Below, in pieces: positions 43,169 through 53,282 of a DNA stretch of 64,000 nt. Within the stretch, counting starts at the first letter, position 1, and each line of letters begins with the position of its first letter. This DNA is from Bacteroidia bacterium. GTDB taxonomy: Bacteria; Bacteroidota; Bacteroidia; B-17B0; Aurantibacillaceae. The notes below the pieces were generated by a model. The model did not search any database and had not been told where the DNA came from. It was given only the letters and a program-made list of their open reading frames with translations. Where the stretch lies: positions 19,641-83,640 of the forward strand of contig JAEUTQ010000036.1 of NCBI GenBank assembly GCA_016787445.1, read 5' to 3'. Position numbers and translations under genes: made by a program.

Positions 43169-44683
43169 GTGGTAAAAAGGGTTTTAAGTAAATTCGTTTC
43201 GCAGGATAAAGCTTGTTTAAGCTCAATGGTCAAGTGGTTGGATGAAATGAAAGAGATTCCACCTGTCTCCAATCGGGTTTTAATAACAGCGTTTAGAAAT
43301 TATACTTGGATTGAATGGGCACTTTATTCCGCTTGTGTTTTAAGGAAAAAGGGGTTTTCATCCACAATATTGTATAAGGGTTCAGAAATCAAAACTCTAT
43401 ATAATAATAAATACTTAAAACAGTTTTGGAGTAAAGCTGAGAATATTCCGGATATTGAATTTATTGATTTAGAGTCGTTGGTTTATGGTGAAAGCGATTT
43501 TGACTATTACTATAAAGGCTGTGAGAAGGATGAAATTGCTGCCTTAGCTTACAATTATCATATAGAATCGCAGGATATAACCGATAATATTTATTTGTAT
43601 CGCGTAGAGTTAGAAGCTTTAATGACGGAAGCTTCAGCAAATGCCGCTCGTATTAAAAATTTATTAAGTAATAAAAAGTATCATCAATTTATATGCTATA
43701 GTGGTATTATTTGGGATACGCCATTGATTTTAAAGGCAGCGCTCGATTCAAATCAAGAAACCGTTTGTGTTGAAGGTTGGGCATGGAGAGCGGGGCATAT
43801 GATTTATAATTTCAATGCGCCTGCTCTAGAGTACAATGTGAAAGGGTGGATGAAACACTTTGGAGCATGGGACAAAAAGAAGGAAAGTGAAATGAATTCG
43901 TATTTTGGTTTTTTGGACGGAAAAAAACAAAACGACAGTTGGCTTAAAACCTTTCATAAGGTGCAACGGGCTAAAGTTACGGATGAAATTCCTAAGGATA
44001 TTACTGATTTTCTGAAGGGCGATCAAAAAGTATTTTTGTTGGCGTGCAATGTTATAGGTGACAGCTCTTTGTTAAACCGCGAAACTATTTTTAAAAGCCA
44101 TAAGGATTTCATACAACAAACGATTGAGTACTTTCGGCAGAATAAGGATATTAAACTTGTTATACGCGTACATCCCGCAGAGGAATGGGTAAAAAGTAAA
44201 GTGAAAATAAGGTTGGGTCATTATGCGAATAAAATGTCTGATGGTCTTAATAATGTGTTAGTCATAAATTCAAACGTTAAGCTAAATACGTTTTCTTTGA
44301 TTCCTTTTATTCATGTTGGCTTGGTTTGGGTTTCATCAGTGGGTGCCGATTTGGTTGCACGAGGTGTGCCGGTTATTCTCGCTGCAGCTACAAAATATTA
44401 TGGTTTAGGTATAGGTGATGAACCAAAAACAATTGGCGAATATTTTGCTCTTCTCAATAAGTATAAAGAAACGGAACACAAGCCTTCGCCTGAACAAATT
44501 CAAAAGGCGAAGGAGTATTTATATATGGTGTTTAAAGGATTTTCATTTGAAGCTCAAGGAAGAAGTTTTAGAGCGGATACTTGTATGTTAGGTAAAATGC
44601 CATCGCAAGAAGAGCATGACAAATACTTTCAGATATTATTAAAGCAAATTCCGGCACCGGATTTGCACTTCGAAACCAAATAG
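43169..44683 (+). CDS. capsule polysaccharide synthesis protein (KpsC/KpsS-like), predicted glycosyltransferase
   Basis: 504 residues from a GTG start 7 nt after the NeuB-like gene. The C-terminal half resembles the capsule synthesis (KpsC/KpsS, LipB) family, with LVIRVHPAEEWVKS, the SSVGADLVARGVPVIL stretch and GLGIGDEPKT. KpsC and KpsS are known Kdo transferases. Here the gene directly follows synthase and cytidylyltransferase genes for an ulosonate, so it could transfer that sugar. No membrane segments are seen. The family assignment is moderate and the sugar unknown. Confidence 0.6.
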   Translation: MVKRVLSKFVSQDKACLSSMVKWLDEMKEIPPVSNRVLITAFRNYTWIEWALYSACVLRKKGFSSTILYKGSEIKTLYNNKYLKQFWSKAENIPDIEFIDLESLVYGESDFDYYYKGCEKDEIAALAYNYHIESQDITDNIYLYRVELEALMTEASANAARIKNLLSNKKYHQFICYSGIIWDTPLILKAALDSNQETVCVEGWAWRAGHMIYNFNAPALEYNVKGWMKHFGAWDKKKESEMNSYFGFLDGKKQNDSWLKTFHKVQRAKVTDEIPKDITDFLKGDQKVFLLACNVIGDSSLLNRETIFKSHKDFIQQTIEYFRQNKDIKLVIRVHPAEEWVKSKVKIRLGHYANKMSDGLNNVLVINSNVKLNTFSLIPFIHVGLVWVSSVGADLVARGVPVILAAATKYYGLGIGDEPKTIGEYFALLNKYKETEHKPSPEQIQKAKEYLYMVFKGFSFEAQGRSFRADTCMLGKMPSQEEHDKYFQILLKQIPAPDLHFETK

Positions 44684-44701
44684 TTTACGTCCTTTTATTA
44701 A

Positions 44702-45985
44702 TTGACAGTTAAATCATTTATTAATTTAAAAAATATAGGAAGAAACAGAACGCTTCTTAAATACGTATCTGCCTCTTATTTATCTATTCCGGTTTCGTTA
44801 ATTACGGGATTTATTGCGTTTAGAAATATTGATCCTTATTATATGGGGATTTGGAGTGCATTAACCATTTTTGAAACGTATGCTGTTTTTTTGAGGCTAG
44901 GCGTGGTGAATGGAATGAATCGGGAGCTGCCTTTTTCAATGGGGAAAGGAGACGGAGATTCAGCCATGAGGTATGCGCAAACCACACTGGCATTTACTTT
45001 AATTGATATTGCACTAATAATTCTTCTTTTTCCTATAGTCTTTATTAATTCAGGGTTTAAGGAATTTCATCTAGTAGCAATTGGTGTTTCGGTTTTAAGA
45101 ATTATTCTCAATTTTTATATTACTTATCTCTCCGCTACTTTTAGATCGGATGATAGTTTTGATAAATTAAGTAACATACAGTTTGCTATCCTTGGCTTAA
45201 AGCTTTTGGCCTGTCCAATTGTACTGATTGGCTTTTATGGCTTTCTTATCTACGAACTTGTTCTGGTAATGGCAAACGTTTTATTACTGCATATTTATCG
45301 CCCTTTTAAATTAAAACCGGTTTTACATATCGACTCACTTTGGAAGCTGCTCAAAGTTGGCTTTCCGATTTTTTTATCCTCATACTTAATTAGTTTTATC
45401 GATACACTTCCACGACTTTATATTTTAAAGAACAGCAACGCGCATACATTAGGTATATATTCTCCAATCATTATGTTGCTAAGCACCGTTGCCATACTTC
45501 CTAATACTTTGTCAACTTATCTATATCCTAAATTTTCATTTAACCTCGGGAAACATAATAACCCAAGAGATATTTTTCAAAAGTTAATGAAAGTATATTT
45601 TTACTCTTTTGTAATTATTTCTTTTTTATGCTTAGCAGGTTATTTTCTGTTTGACTATTTCATTCAATTATTTCCTAAGTACAAAGAGTCTCTTCCTTAT
45701 TTAAAAATGGCACTTTTAATTTGTCCTTTTGTGTTTTTTAAATTGGGTAACATGTTTAATGTGGTGATGAAAAAATATACATATATGTATACGTTTGTTG
45801 TATTGTACGGTATAATCCAGGCAGTTTCACTCTACGTCTTGTCTTTTTATTTTCATGATATTCTCGATATAGTTATTTATTCGCAGGTTGTTTCCTCAGT
45901 TCTTGTTTTAGCGATAAGTGTTCTAATGAATTATTTGTTGGTTCTAAATATTGAGAAGACTAATAAATTAATCAATACAAATTGA
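44702..45985 (+). CDS. polysaccharide flippase (Wzx-like)
   Basis: 427 residues with about 12 membrane segments and no other domain. The N-terminus (LLKYVSASYLSIPVSLITGFIAFRNIDPYYMGIW) fits the MATE-like PST/Wzx family that moves undecaprenyl-linked repeat units across the inner membrane. It starts with TTG, 18 nt after the previous gene, and ends in TGA 1 nt before the polymerase gene, so flippase and polymerase are tightly coupled. Confidence 0.8.
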   Translation: MTVKSFINLKNIGRNRTLLKYVSASYLSIPVSLITGFIAFRNIDPYYMGIWSALTIFETYAVFLRLGVVNGMNRELPFSMGKGDGDSAMRYAQTTLAFTLIDIALIILLFPIVFINSGFKEFHLVAIGVSVLRIILNFYITYLSATFRSDDSFDKLSNIQFAILGLKLLACPIVLIGFYGFLIYELVLVMANVLLLHIYRPFKLKPVLHIDSLWKLLKVGFPIFLSSYLISFIDTLPRLYILKNSNAHTLGIYSPIIMLLSTVAILPNTLSTYLYPKFSFNLGKHNNPRDIFQKLMKVYFYSFVIISFLCLAGYFLFDYFIQLFPKYKESLPYLKMALLICPFVFFKLGNMFNVVMKKYTYMYTFVVLYGIIQAVSLYVLSFYFHDILDIVIYSQVVSSVLVLAISVLMNYLLVLNIEKTNKLINTN

Positions 45986-45986
45986 G

Positions 45987-47261
45987 TTGAATTTGTACAA
46001 GCGCAAAATAAGCCAATGGAAAAATTACTTAATTGTAGTTTTTTGCGTATTCGCAGTTAGTCCATTTTTTAATACAATTACCAATGTTTATCTGCTTATT
46101 TTTTTGGCTTACCTGCTCTTTGTGGCAAAACAACGGAAAGTGAAATTTTTTGATGATAAAATAATTAAGGTGCTATTATCGCTTTACGCTTTGATAGTCA
46201 TTCAGGGTTTTATATATAAGGGATTCTCATTGGCAGGCGTTTATACGCCTCTGATTTATTTTTATTTACCGTATTTGGTGTACAGAATTTTAGGCGATTC
46301 ATTTGCAAAATACTACATCAAAGTACTTTATGCTATTGCTGTTTTTACATTTCCTATTTGGCTTCTGCAATCAGTGTATCCGCCGTTTGATCAATTTTTG
46401 AGAGGGGCCATTGAAACTATGTTTCCTTATAGTTGGGGCTCCGTACCCCGTTCTTTATTGATTTACACGGCGGCCTGGCGCGATGATTTGTTTAATACGA
46501 ATTTAGGAATTTACAGAAACTCAGGATTGTTTCATGAGCCCGGAGCCTATGCCGTGTTTCTTTTACTGGGTATTGTTCTTAATATAGCTGTTACCGGTAA
46601 AGTTTTTGAAAAGAAATCTGTTTTGTTTATTATCTGTCTCTTGTCCACCCTCTCTACAACCGGCTTTATTACCTTATTTGTGGTGTTAATTGGTTATTTA
46701 TTAAAGATGAAAGTAAACATCGGGATTAAGATTGCCGCGGTGATGATTTTTATGAGTATATCGGCCGTAATTTATACCAGTGGTGAGTTTTTGCAAGAGA
46801 AAATAAACACACAGTTTGAAGATCAAAGTTACGCGGCGCAACAAAATTTAGGTAAACATGAGGCTGAGTCAGGGCGGTTTTATGCCTTCTTTGTGTCTAC
46901 TAAATTATTTTTAGAACATCCCTTTTTTGGCAGAGGAATTGTTTATGCATCCAGCGAAAAAGCAAGCGGCGAAATGCACGAAGAGGGAAGTTACTCGTAT
47001 GGCTTTACCGGTATCTTATCTACCTATGGTTTGTTTTTTGGATTGTTCTATTTGTTTAGCTTATACAAGGGGTTAAAATATTTTTGTCTTCTTTCTAAAC
47101 AGCCTTTAATTTTTATAGTAAGTGTTTTTATAGCCATTAACCTTGCGCTACTCACTCAGGTATTTATAACGTCAACCATATTTGTTATTATTTTCATTGC
47201 CGGAGTTTATAGTAAGGACGTAGTCTTAATGAAGGCAAAACCGAAATTAGCCCATGCTTAA
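45987..47261 (+). CDS. O-antigen polymerase-like protein (Wzy)
   Basis: 424 residues with about 11 membrane segments and a long periplasmic loop at about 245-320 containing [13 protein letters not shown] sequence ([15 protein letters not shown]) and FGRGIVYAS, as in the Wzy_C/O-antigen ligase-polymerase group. It joins repeat units in the periplasm. The TTG start 1 nt behind the flippase stop indicates translational coupling. No sugar specificity can be read from the sequence. Confidence 0.75.
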   Translation: MNLYKRKISQWKNYLIVVFCVFAVSPFFNTITNVYLLIFLAYLLFVAKQRKVKFFDDKIIKVLLSLYALIVIQGFIYKGFSLAGVYTPLIYFYLPYLVYRILGDSFAKYYIKVLYAIAVFTFPIWLLQSVYPPFDQFLRGAIETMFPYSWGSVPRSLLIYTAAWRDDLFNTNLGIYRNSGLFHEPGAYAVFLLLGIVLNIAVTGKVFEKKSVLFIICLLSTLSTTGFITLFVVLIGYLLKMKVNIGIKIAAVMIFMSISAVIYTSGEFLQEKINTQFEDQSYAAQQNLGKHEAESGRFYAFFVSTKLFLEHPFFGRGIVYASSEKASGEMHEEGSYSYGFTGILSTYGLFFGLFYLFSLYKGLKYFCLLSKQPLIFIVSVFIAINLALLTQVFITSTIFVIIFIAGVYSKDVVLMKAKPKLAHA

Positions 47262-47856
47262 TTTGTGTAATAAGATACTTAATAAAGTGAGAAATATACT
47301 TCTTTCGGTACAAGAGTTTTACTCAACCGTTTATGGCCGCTTATATTGTTTTTTGTGTGGAATACAAATGGGGAGCGGTTCGCGTTTTTATGGCATAGCA
47401 ACATTTGTGCGAAGTAGTGGTTCTGTTATTCAGATTGGAAAGAAAGCTCGTTTTCGTTCAGGACCCACTACAAATTTGATTGGCATTAATCATGCTTGCA
47501 TCATTTCCACACATGGTAAGAACAGCGAAATTATTATTGGTGATAACTGCGGTTTTAGCGGAACGGTGATAGGTTCTTTTAATAAAATTGTTATTGGAAA
47601 CAATGTTAACTGTGGCGCCAATACTTTAATCACCGATTCCGACTGGCATTTAAACGACCCTCGTTCGGGTAAACCAAAGCCGGTAACTATAGGGAATAAT
47701 GTTTGGCTAGGTTATGGTGTAATAGTGATGAAAGGGGTAAGTATTGGTGACAATACAATTATTGGAGCCGGAAGTGTGGTAACAAAAAATATACCCGCTA
47801 ATGTAGTGGCGGCTGGAAATCCTTGTAAAGTAATTAAACCTCTAAATGAACAGTAA
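47254..47856 (+). CDS. acyltransferase, left-handed beta-helix (WbbJ-like)
   Basis: 200 residues with hexapeptide repeats from about 60 to 195 ([32 protein letters not shown], ending [29 protein letters not shown] and AGNPCKVIK). This is the LbH maltose acetyltransferase-like group that O- or N-acetylates sugars using acetyl-CoA. The catalytic His is in the DSDWHLND segment. The start overlaps the polymerase end by 8 nt. Likely role: decoration of the repeat unit. Confidence 0.87.
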   Translation: MLNLCNKILNKVRNILLSVQEFYSTVYGRLYCFLCGIQMGSGSRFYGIATFVRSSGSVIQIGKKARFRSGPTTNLIGINHACIISTHGKNSEIIIGDNCGFSGTVIGSFNKIVIGNNVNCGANTLITDSDWHLNDPRSGKPKPVTIGNNVWLGYGVIVMKGVSIGDNTIIGAGSVVTKNIPANVVAAGNPCKVIKPLNEQ

Positions 47857-49027
47857 AAATTCCAAGCATATTGTTTTTCTTGGATTATCCGGCTTCCCAA
47901 TAGGAATGGCTGCTATTCAACGCCAAATATTGTTGGGTAGAGCATTAATAAGTGAAGGTTGGACGGTGACTGTTATTTGTACCAGATCAACTCATGGTAA
48001 TAATGTTAAGATACGAAAGGTTGGTAATTACCAAGGAATAAGATATGTTTATTTATTTGACCCTATAAGAAAGCAAAATTTTTTTCATAGAAATTTTCAA
48101 AAGCTTAGCGCACCTCTAATAGAGCTCTTCTTATTAAGAAAATTGAATTCGAAACAAGATATTTATTGTGCAATTGTTTCAAATAGTAATTCTTTTTTAA
48201 ATTCCATTAAGTCTTTTCTTCACTCAAGGATTATTGGCTTTAAGGTTATAATAAATTTGGTTGAGGTTTATAAAGAAAGAGATAGGGTTACATTATTCAA
48301 AAAAATAAATGATTATTTTTTTAACAAATTCGGACTGTATTTTTATGATGCCTTTCTTCCAATAAGCGATTATATAATTGATTATTTTAAGAGTTTTCAT
48401 AGGAGATTTCATAAGATACCAGTTATTGTTGATGTTAATACTATTAGCAATTTGAATTGTCAAAAAAGTGAACAACCATTTTTTTTGTTTTGTGGAGCAG
48501 CTGCTTATTATAAATCTTTTGATTTTATAATTGAGTCTTTTGGTTTAGTAAAAAGGGCTGATTGTAAATTGTTTTTAGTGACTAACGGTACTAAATTGCA
48601 ATTAGACAGTATTAAGAATAAGGCGAAAACACATGGCATTGAAGATAGAGTTGTCATATTAAAAAATTTAAGCGATTTTGAATTACATACTTTATATAAA
48701 AGAGCAAATGGTTTGTTGTTGCCATTGTTTAATACTATTCAAGATAAAGCAAGATTTCCTCATAAGCTTGGTGAATATTTAGCCTCTAGTACTGTTGTGC
48801 TTTCGAACCCAGTTGGTGAGATTAATAACTATTTGCAGAATGAAATAAATGTTATGTTTTCGCCAAGCAGTGATTGCAGATCTTATGCCGATAATATGGA
48901 ATGGGTTTTAGAAAATAGCCAAGAGGCGTTAAAAATCGGGGAACGTGGCCTACAGGTATCGAGTTTGAATTTTGACTATACTATACTAGCACCCGGAATA
49001 AACGATTTTTTAACTAGTTTAAAGTGA
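47846..49027 (+). CDS. glycosyltransferase family 4 protein
   Basis: 393 residues, GT-B fold. The donor-binding half contains [21 protein letters not shown], then [12 protein letters not shown] and the E-x7-E-like [20 protein letters not shown] motif. The N-terminal acceptor half starts [20 protein letters not shown]. The start codon overlaps the acyltransferase by 11 nt. The gene is more AT-rich than its neighbours, and its codons favour A/T at third positions, which hints at separate acquisition. Confidence 0.82.
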   Translation: MNSKNSKHIVFLGLSGFPIGMAAIQRQILLGRALISEGWTVTVICTRSTHGNNVKIRKVGNYQGIRYVYLFDPIRKQNFFHRNFQKLSAPLIELFLLRKLNSKQDIYCAIVSNSNSFLNSIKSFLHSRIIGFKVIINLVEVYKERDRVTLFKKINDYFFNKFGLYFYDAFLPISDYIIDYFKSFHRRFHKIPVIVDVNTISNLNCQKSEQPFFLFCGAAAYYKSFDFIIESFGLVKRADCKLFLVTNGTKLQLDSIKNKAKTHGIEDRVVILKNLSDFELHTLYKRANGLLLPLFNTIQDKARFPHKLGEYLASSTVVLSNPVGEINNYLQNEINVMFSPSSDCRSYADNMEWVLENSQEALKIGERGLQVSSLNFDYTILAPGINDFLTSLK

Positions 49028-49076
49028 CCTTTGAAAAAGGTTGTTCCCTCAAAAAAAAGTACTTAAGAATTGAATT

Positions 49077-50228
49077 TTGAAAATACTATTTGTAATTGGT
49101 AGTTTGGAATTAGGAGGGAAGGAGAGACAATCTATTGAACTCATAAAGGGTTTAGTAGCGAATGGTTTTGATTGCGAATTGCTTCTGCTAAAAAACGCAA
49201 TTCTTTATCCTGAAATAAAGGAGATTGGTTGCCAACTGCATGTATTGGATAAGCAAAGCATCTCTAAATTTAAATTATTTAAGGAGGTTGGAAGGGTTAT
49301 AAAGCAAGTAAAGCCGGATATAGTGCAGTCATGGGATTTTCAAAGTTCACTTTTTGTTTGTTTCTATACTTGGTTAAATAAGATTCCTTTTGTGAATTAC
49401 TCGATAAGGTACGGCAAGAAAATTAATGCTCTTAGTAAAACCGGACTATTAGCACAAATTACTTTTTTATTTTCAGATTATGTTCTTGCCAATTCGCTGA
49501 CAGGATTAGAAGCGCATGGTTTGAAGGTTTCTCAGAAAAACAGAGCTATTTACAATGGATATGATTTCAAGCGAGCTAAACTTAATAAGGAAGCTGAGGC
49601 TATAAAACGCGAATTGAATATTGAAGATGGATTTGTTATAGGTATGGTAGGTAATTTTTTGGACGCGAAAGATCACAAAACAATTATCATGGCAACGCAG
49701 GAGTTATTGAAGAGCAGGAAAGATATCACCGTTGTTTTTATTGGTAATGGTTCAAAGTTAAACGAAGCTAAAGCATTAATTGCAAATCAAAATAGTGGAC
49801 ATTATCGTTTTTTGAATAACATAACGGCTGTTGAGGATTACATTAACATATTTGATATTCATTGTTTGATTTGTAATACCATTGGTCATGCCGAGGGAAT
49901 TTCTAATGCAATCATGGAAGGTATGGCAATGGGAAAACCTGTAGTTGCAACCGATAGTGGTGGTAATAAGGAAATAGTTGTGGATGGAAAAACAGGGTTT
50001 ATTGTGGAGCCTTTTAATATTCATCAACTAACCGAGCGGCTTACGTTGCTGTTAAATGATCATAGTTTGAGAAAATCGCAAGGTGAGGCAGGTCGATTGC
50101 GAATTCAAACGGAGTTTAGTTTGGATAAACTAACTCACAACTTTATTGAACTTTATAGTTCAATCGCAACAAAAACGGACTTACCTAACTTAGCTAAGGT
50201 AACAGAGTCGATAAACAATAGGACATGA
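49077..50228 (+). CDS. glycosyltransferase family 4 protein
   Basis: 383 residues, GT-B fold, TTG start (MKILFVIGSLELGGKERQSI). The Gly-Gly acceptor loop is GSLELGGKERQ, and the C-terminal donor domain has IGMVGNFLDAKDHKTII, the catalytic E-x7-E as EGISNAIMEGMAMGKPVVAT and a retained DSGGNKEIV. It fits retaining GT4 enzymes that add hexoses to lipid-linked units. Its stop overlaps the ATP-grasp gene by 4 nt (ATGA). Confidence 0.88.
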   Translation: MKILFVIGSLELGGKERQSIELIKGLVANGFDCELLLLKNAILYPEIKEIGCQLHVLDKQSISKFKLFKEVGRVIKQVKPDIVQSWDFQSSLFVCFYTWLNKIPFVNYSIRYGKKINALSKTGLLAQITFLFSDYVLANSLTGLEAHGLKVSQKNRAIYNGYDFKRAKLNKEAEAIKRELNIEDGFVIGMVGNFLDAKDHKTIIMATQELLKSRKDITVVFIGNGSKLNEAKALIANQNSGHYRFLNNITAVEDYINIFDIHCLICNTIGHAEGISNAIMEGMAMGKPVVATDSGGNKEIVVDGKTGFIVEPFNIHQLTERLTLLLNDHSLRKSQGEAGRLRIQTEFSLDKLTHNFIELYSSIATKTDLPNLAKVTESINNRT

Positions 50229-51244
50229 AAGAAGTAATTGCTCTTACGGATTATAAAGGCTATTTCGAATCAAAATACAATGCTGTTCCTTATAATTCCG
50301 GAATGGATAAGAAGCTTCTTGAAAAATATTTTTCTGCTTCAGGAATTTCTTTAGTGTTTATGAACTTCGCTGAGGTAGCTAATCACGATTTTAGTTTTTG
50401 GAAAAGCAAAACCGTTATCTATACCTCGTCGGAAGACACAGATTATTATTACAAGAGTTTTATAGAAGATATCATTTATTATCTGGAATTGTCAGGGGCA
50501 AGAGTAATTCCGGCTCACAAATACTTAAGAGCAAACAATAATAAAGTATTTATGGAGTTGTTACGAAAATCTTTTGATAATAATGCGATAAAAAACATGT
50601 CGGCTAAGGTATTTGGCAGCTTAGAGGAAGCGGAGAAGATGATGTCCAATCTGTCCTATCCGTTGGTTTATAAGCAAGCGGCCGGTGCAATGAGTGAGGG
50701 AGTTGGGCTTGCTAAAACTGAAAACGAATTAAAGAGCGGAATAAAAAAAATTGCACGTACTAAAAATCTGTTTCGTGAACTGTGGGAAAGAGGTAGAAGC
50801 TTTAAGTACAAAGGATATATTCAAGAAAGTAAGTTTCGGAATAAATTTATTCTGCAAAGTTTTGTGCCCGGTTTAAATGGCGATTTTAAAGTATTGGTTT
50901 TTGGCAGTAAATTTTATGTATTAAAAAGAGATACAAAAAAGGATGATTTCAGAGCCAGTGGAAGCGGAATAAGAAATTACGTGAAGGAAATTCCGGAGGG
51001 TATGCTGGCTTACGCCAAAATGTGTTTTGATACACTGGCTGTTCCGTGTGCAAGTTTGGATATTGCATTTGACGGAAAGAGTTTTTACCTGATAGAATTT
51101 CAATGTTTATACTTTGGAAGTTATACTTTAACGTATTCTGATTTTTATTGGCACTGTGAAGATGAAAATAAATTTAAGTTGGTAAATGGAAAGAGTGTAC
51201 TCGAAGAAGAATATGTGCGCTCAATGATAGAATTTGGTATTTAG
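50225..51244 (+). CDS. ATP-grasp domain-containing protein
   Basis: 339 residues. The ATP-grasp fold is supported by PLVYKQAAGAMSEGVGLAKT (ATP-binding Lys and Gly-rich loop, about 150-175), FILQSFVPGLNGDFKVLV (about 205-225) and the metal-binding ASLDIAFDG...LIEFQ near residue 290. Such ligases join a carboxylate to an amine or thiol using ATP. It overlaps the upstream glycosyltransferase (ATGA) and the downstream CapA-like gene by 1 nt, so it belongs to the polysaccharide operon. A role in attaching an amino acid or similar group to the glycan is inference. Confidence 0.75.
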   Translation: MKEVIALTDYKGYFESKYNAVPYNSGMDKKLLEKYFSASGISLVFMNFAEVANHDFSFWKSKTVIYTSSEDTDYYYKSFIEDIIYYLELSGARVIPAHKYLRANNNKVFMELLRKSFDNNAIKNMSAKVFGSLEEAEKMMSNLSYPLVYKQAAGAMSEGVGLAKTENELKSGIKKIARTKNLFRELWERGRSFKYKGYIQESKFRNKFILQSFVPGLNGDFKVLVFGSKFYVLKRDTKKDDFRASGSGIRNYVKEIPEGMLAYAKMCFDTLAVPCASLDIAFDGKSFYLIEFQCLYFGSYTLTYSDFYWHCEDENKFKLVNGKSVLEEEYVRSMIEFGI

Positions 51245-52326
51245 TGAATTCTGAAACAAATCATATAGCAGTTACTTTTGTTGGCGACATTAGCTTTAAC
51301 GACAACTATATAAACTATTATAATAGTGGTATTAATCCATTTAAATCTCTTCAACCTTCTCTTCAATCAAAGGATTTTGTCATCGGAAATTTAGAATGTA
51401 TGGCAAGGGGTAGTGAGGGCGAGAACTTGTTGCGGAGGCCTAGGATTTCTACTACCACTGAAACATTAAATTATCTTTCAGGTTTGAATGTGAAGCTGGT
51501 TTCTTTGGCTCATAATCATGTTTTTGATCATTTAGAAGCTGGATTTAAAAATACTACTGAGTCATTAAATAAAAATGGCATACGTTATTTGGGAGCTTCT
51601 CAGGATCCAACGGCGTTTAATAAGCCTGTTTGCTTAAATGAAAAGGGAATTAATATAGGGTTGCTGAACTACGTTACGCTTGATACCAATCCAAATATGC
51701 CCGATAAGTCAGGGGTTTACCTTAATATTTTTGAAGTGGAAAAGGCGCGCAAAGATATCATCGAATTGAAGCAAAAAGCAGATCATGTAGTTGTGCTGTT
51801 GCACTGGGGCGGACGAGTGGAAGGTGGATATTATCCGGATTATGATCAACCGGAAGTTGCGCGAGCATTGATTGATGCAGGTGCCGATTTAATAATCGGT
51901 TCACATTCTCACACCATTCAGCCCTTTGAAATTTATAAGGGTAAATATATTTTCTATAGTCTGGGTAACTTTTGTTTTTCGGATTATGTATTTGAGAATA
52001 CTTTTAATCCGCTACCACCAAGACAATATATAACTACATTAGTTTCTGTAATTTTTGAAAAGGAAAGTTATCAGGTAGATTTGGAGTTTTTTGAGAATCG
52101 AAAAACAGAATTTGTAAAAATAAATTACGACTCAGTATTAAAACGCAGAAATTGGTTGTTCAAAGTTTTCTTTAGGAAATTAGTTTTCTGGAAAATGTAC
52201 TTTTTTCACAAAAAGAAAATCCTTCCTCTTATGAATTTTATGAATAGAAGTGATATTAATTTCACTGAGAAAATGGCACGGTTATTAAACTCGTTTAAAA
52301 AGCGAATAAAACCTCAGACGATTTAA
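51244..52326 (+). CDS. CapA family protein (metallophosphatase-like)
   Basis: 360 residues from GTG. The PGA_cap/CapA motifs are clear: TFVGDISFND, GNLECMARG, LAHNHVFDH, VVLLHWGGRVE and the final DLIIGSHSHTIQPFE with YSLGNFCFSD. These belong to the metallo-dependent phosphatase superfamily. CapA takes part in polyglutamate capsule synthesis, but most members have unknown activity. The start overlaps the last base of the ATP-grasp stop codon, indicating strict coupling. No signal peptide, so it is likely cytoplasmic or membrane-associated. Confidence 0.85.
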   Translation: MNSETNHIAVTFVGDISFNDNYINYYNSGINPFKSLQPSLQSKDFVIGNLECMARGSEGENLLRRPRISTTTETLNYLSGLNVKLVSLAHNHVFDHLEAGFKNTTESLNKNGIRYLGASQDPTAFNKPVCLNEKGINIGLLNYVTLDTNPNMPDKSGVYLNIFEVEKARKDIIELKQKADHVVVLLHWGGRVEGGYYPDYDQPEVARALIDAGADLIIGSHSHTIQPFEIYKGKYIFYSLGNFCFSDYVFENTFNPLPPRQYITTLVSVIFEKESYQVDLEFFENRKTEFVKINYDSVLKRRNWLFKVFFRKLVFWKMYFFHKKKILPLMNFMNRSDINFTEKMARLLNSFKKRIKPQTI

Positions 52327-52338
52327 TTTCCCATTATA

Positions 52339-53277
52339 ATGAAAGTTTTATTTGTTATTAGCGGAAATCTTACCGGAAGTGATGTAATTGTGAATAATCA
52401 GGCGGAATCGATTATTAAGCAGAATAAAGCTGTAAATATTGAGTTTTATAAAATAAAAGGCAAAGGAGTTTTAGGCTATTTAAAAAACGTATACCCCTTG
52501 CGGCAAAAAATAAAGGAACTTTCACCGGATTTGATCCACGCTCATTATTCTTTATGCGCATACGTTTCCGTTCTTACTTTCTCAAAAAGACCATTAGTGG
52601 TTTCATTAATGGGAAGCGACGTGCATTTAAGCCGTTTATGGGCTTTTATTATGAAGGTATTTTCTTTTTTTTGGAAGCGAGTAATTGTGAAGTCGGAGGA
52701 TATGAAAAGGAAATGTGTCGTTAAAGTAGATCAAGTAATACCTAATGGTGTTGATTTAAGTAAATACCCTGTACTGAGCAAAGAGGATGCAAAACAAGTG
52801 TTAGCATTGGATGTAAATAAAAAATACATTTTATTTCTTGCAGATCCGGCACGACCGGAAAAGAATTATAGTTTAGCTGAAGCCGCCTTTCGGAAATTAA
52901 ATGACAAAAACTGTGAATTGCTGGCAGTACATAATATTGAACATAATAAAACAAAGTATTACTATTATGCGGCTGAAGTAGTGTTAATGACTTCGCTGTA
53001 TGAGGGATCACCAAATGTTATTAAAGAAGCCATGGCATGCAACTGTAAAATTGTATGTACGGATGTGGGAGATGTTGCTGAGTTGCTTAAAGATTTAAAG
53101 GGTTGTTACCTCACTCAATTCAATGATGAAACAGTAGCACAGGATTTGAGAGAAGCTCTTGATTTTAAGGGTGAAACCGATGGAAGATTACGCTTAATGA
53201 AATTAGGATTAGACAGTGATAGTGTGTCGGAAAAAATGGTTAACGTTTACAAGGGGGTCTTAAATAGCAAACAGTAG
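52339..53277 (+). CDS. glycosyltransferase family 4-like protein
   Basis: 312 residues, shorter than the other GT4 enzymes. MKVLFVISGNLTGSDVIVNNQ starts the acceptor domain, with LIHAHYSLCAYVSVL; the donor domain has YILFLADPARPEKNYSLAEAA and EGSPNVIKEAMACNCKIVCTD, which contains the E-x7-E pair. It is a retaining glycosyltransferase of unknown linkage. It lies between the CapA-like gene and the first amidotransferase gene with 5-12 nt gaps. Confidence 0.83.
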   Translation: MKVLFVISGNLTGSDVIVNNQAESIIKQNKAVNIEFYKIKGKGVLGYLKNVYPLRQKIKELSPDLIHAHYSLCAYVSVLTFSKRPLVVSLMGSDVHLSRLWAFIMKVFSFFWKRVIVKSEDMKRKCVVKVDQVIPNGVDLSKYPVLSKEDAKQVLALDVNKKYILFLADPARPEKNYSLAEAAFRKLNDKNCELLAVHNIEHNKTKYYYYAAEVVLMTSLYEGSPNVIKEAMACNCKIVCTDVGDVAELLKDLKGCYLTQFNDETVAQDLREALDFKGETDGRLRLMKLGLDSDSVSEKMVNVYKGVLNSKQ

Positions 53278-53282
53278 AAATT

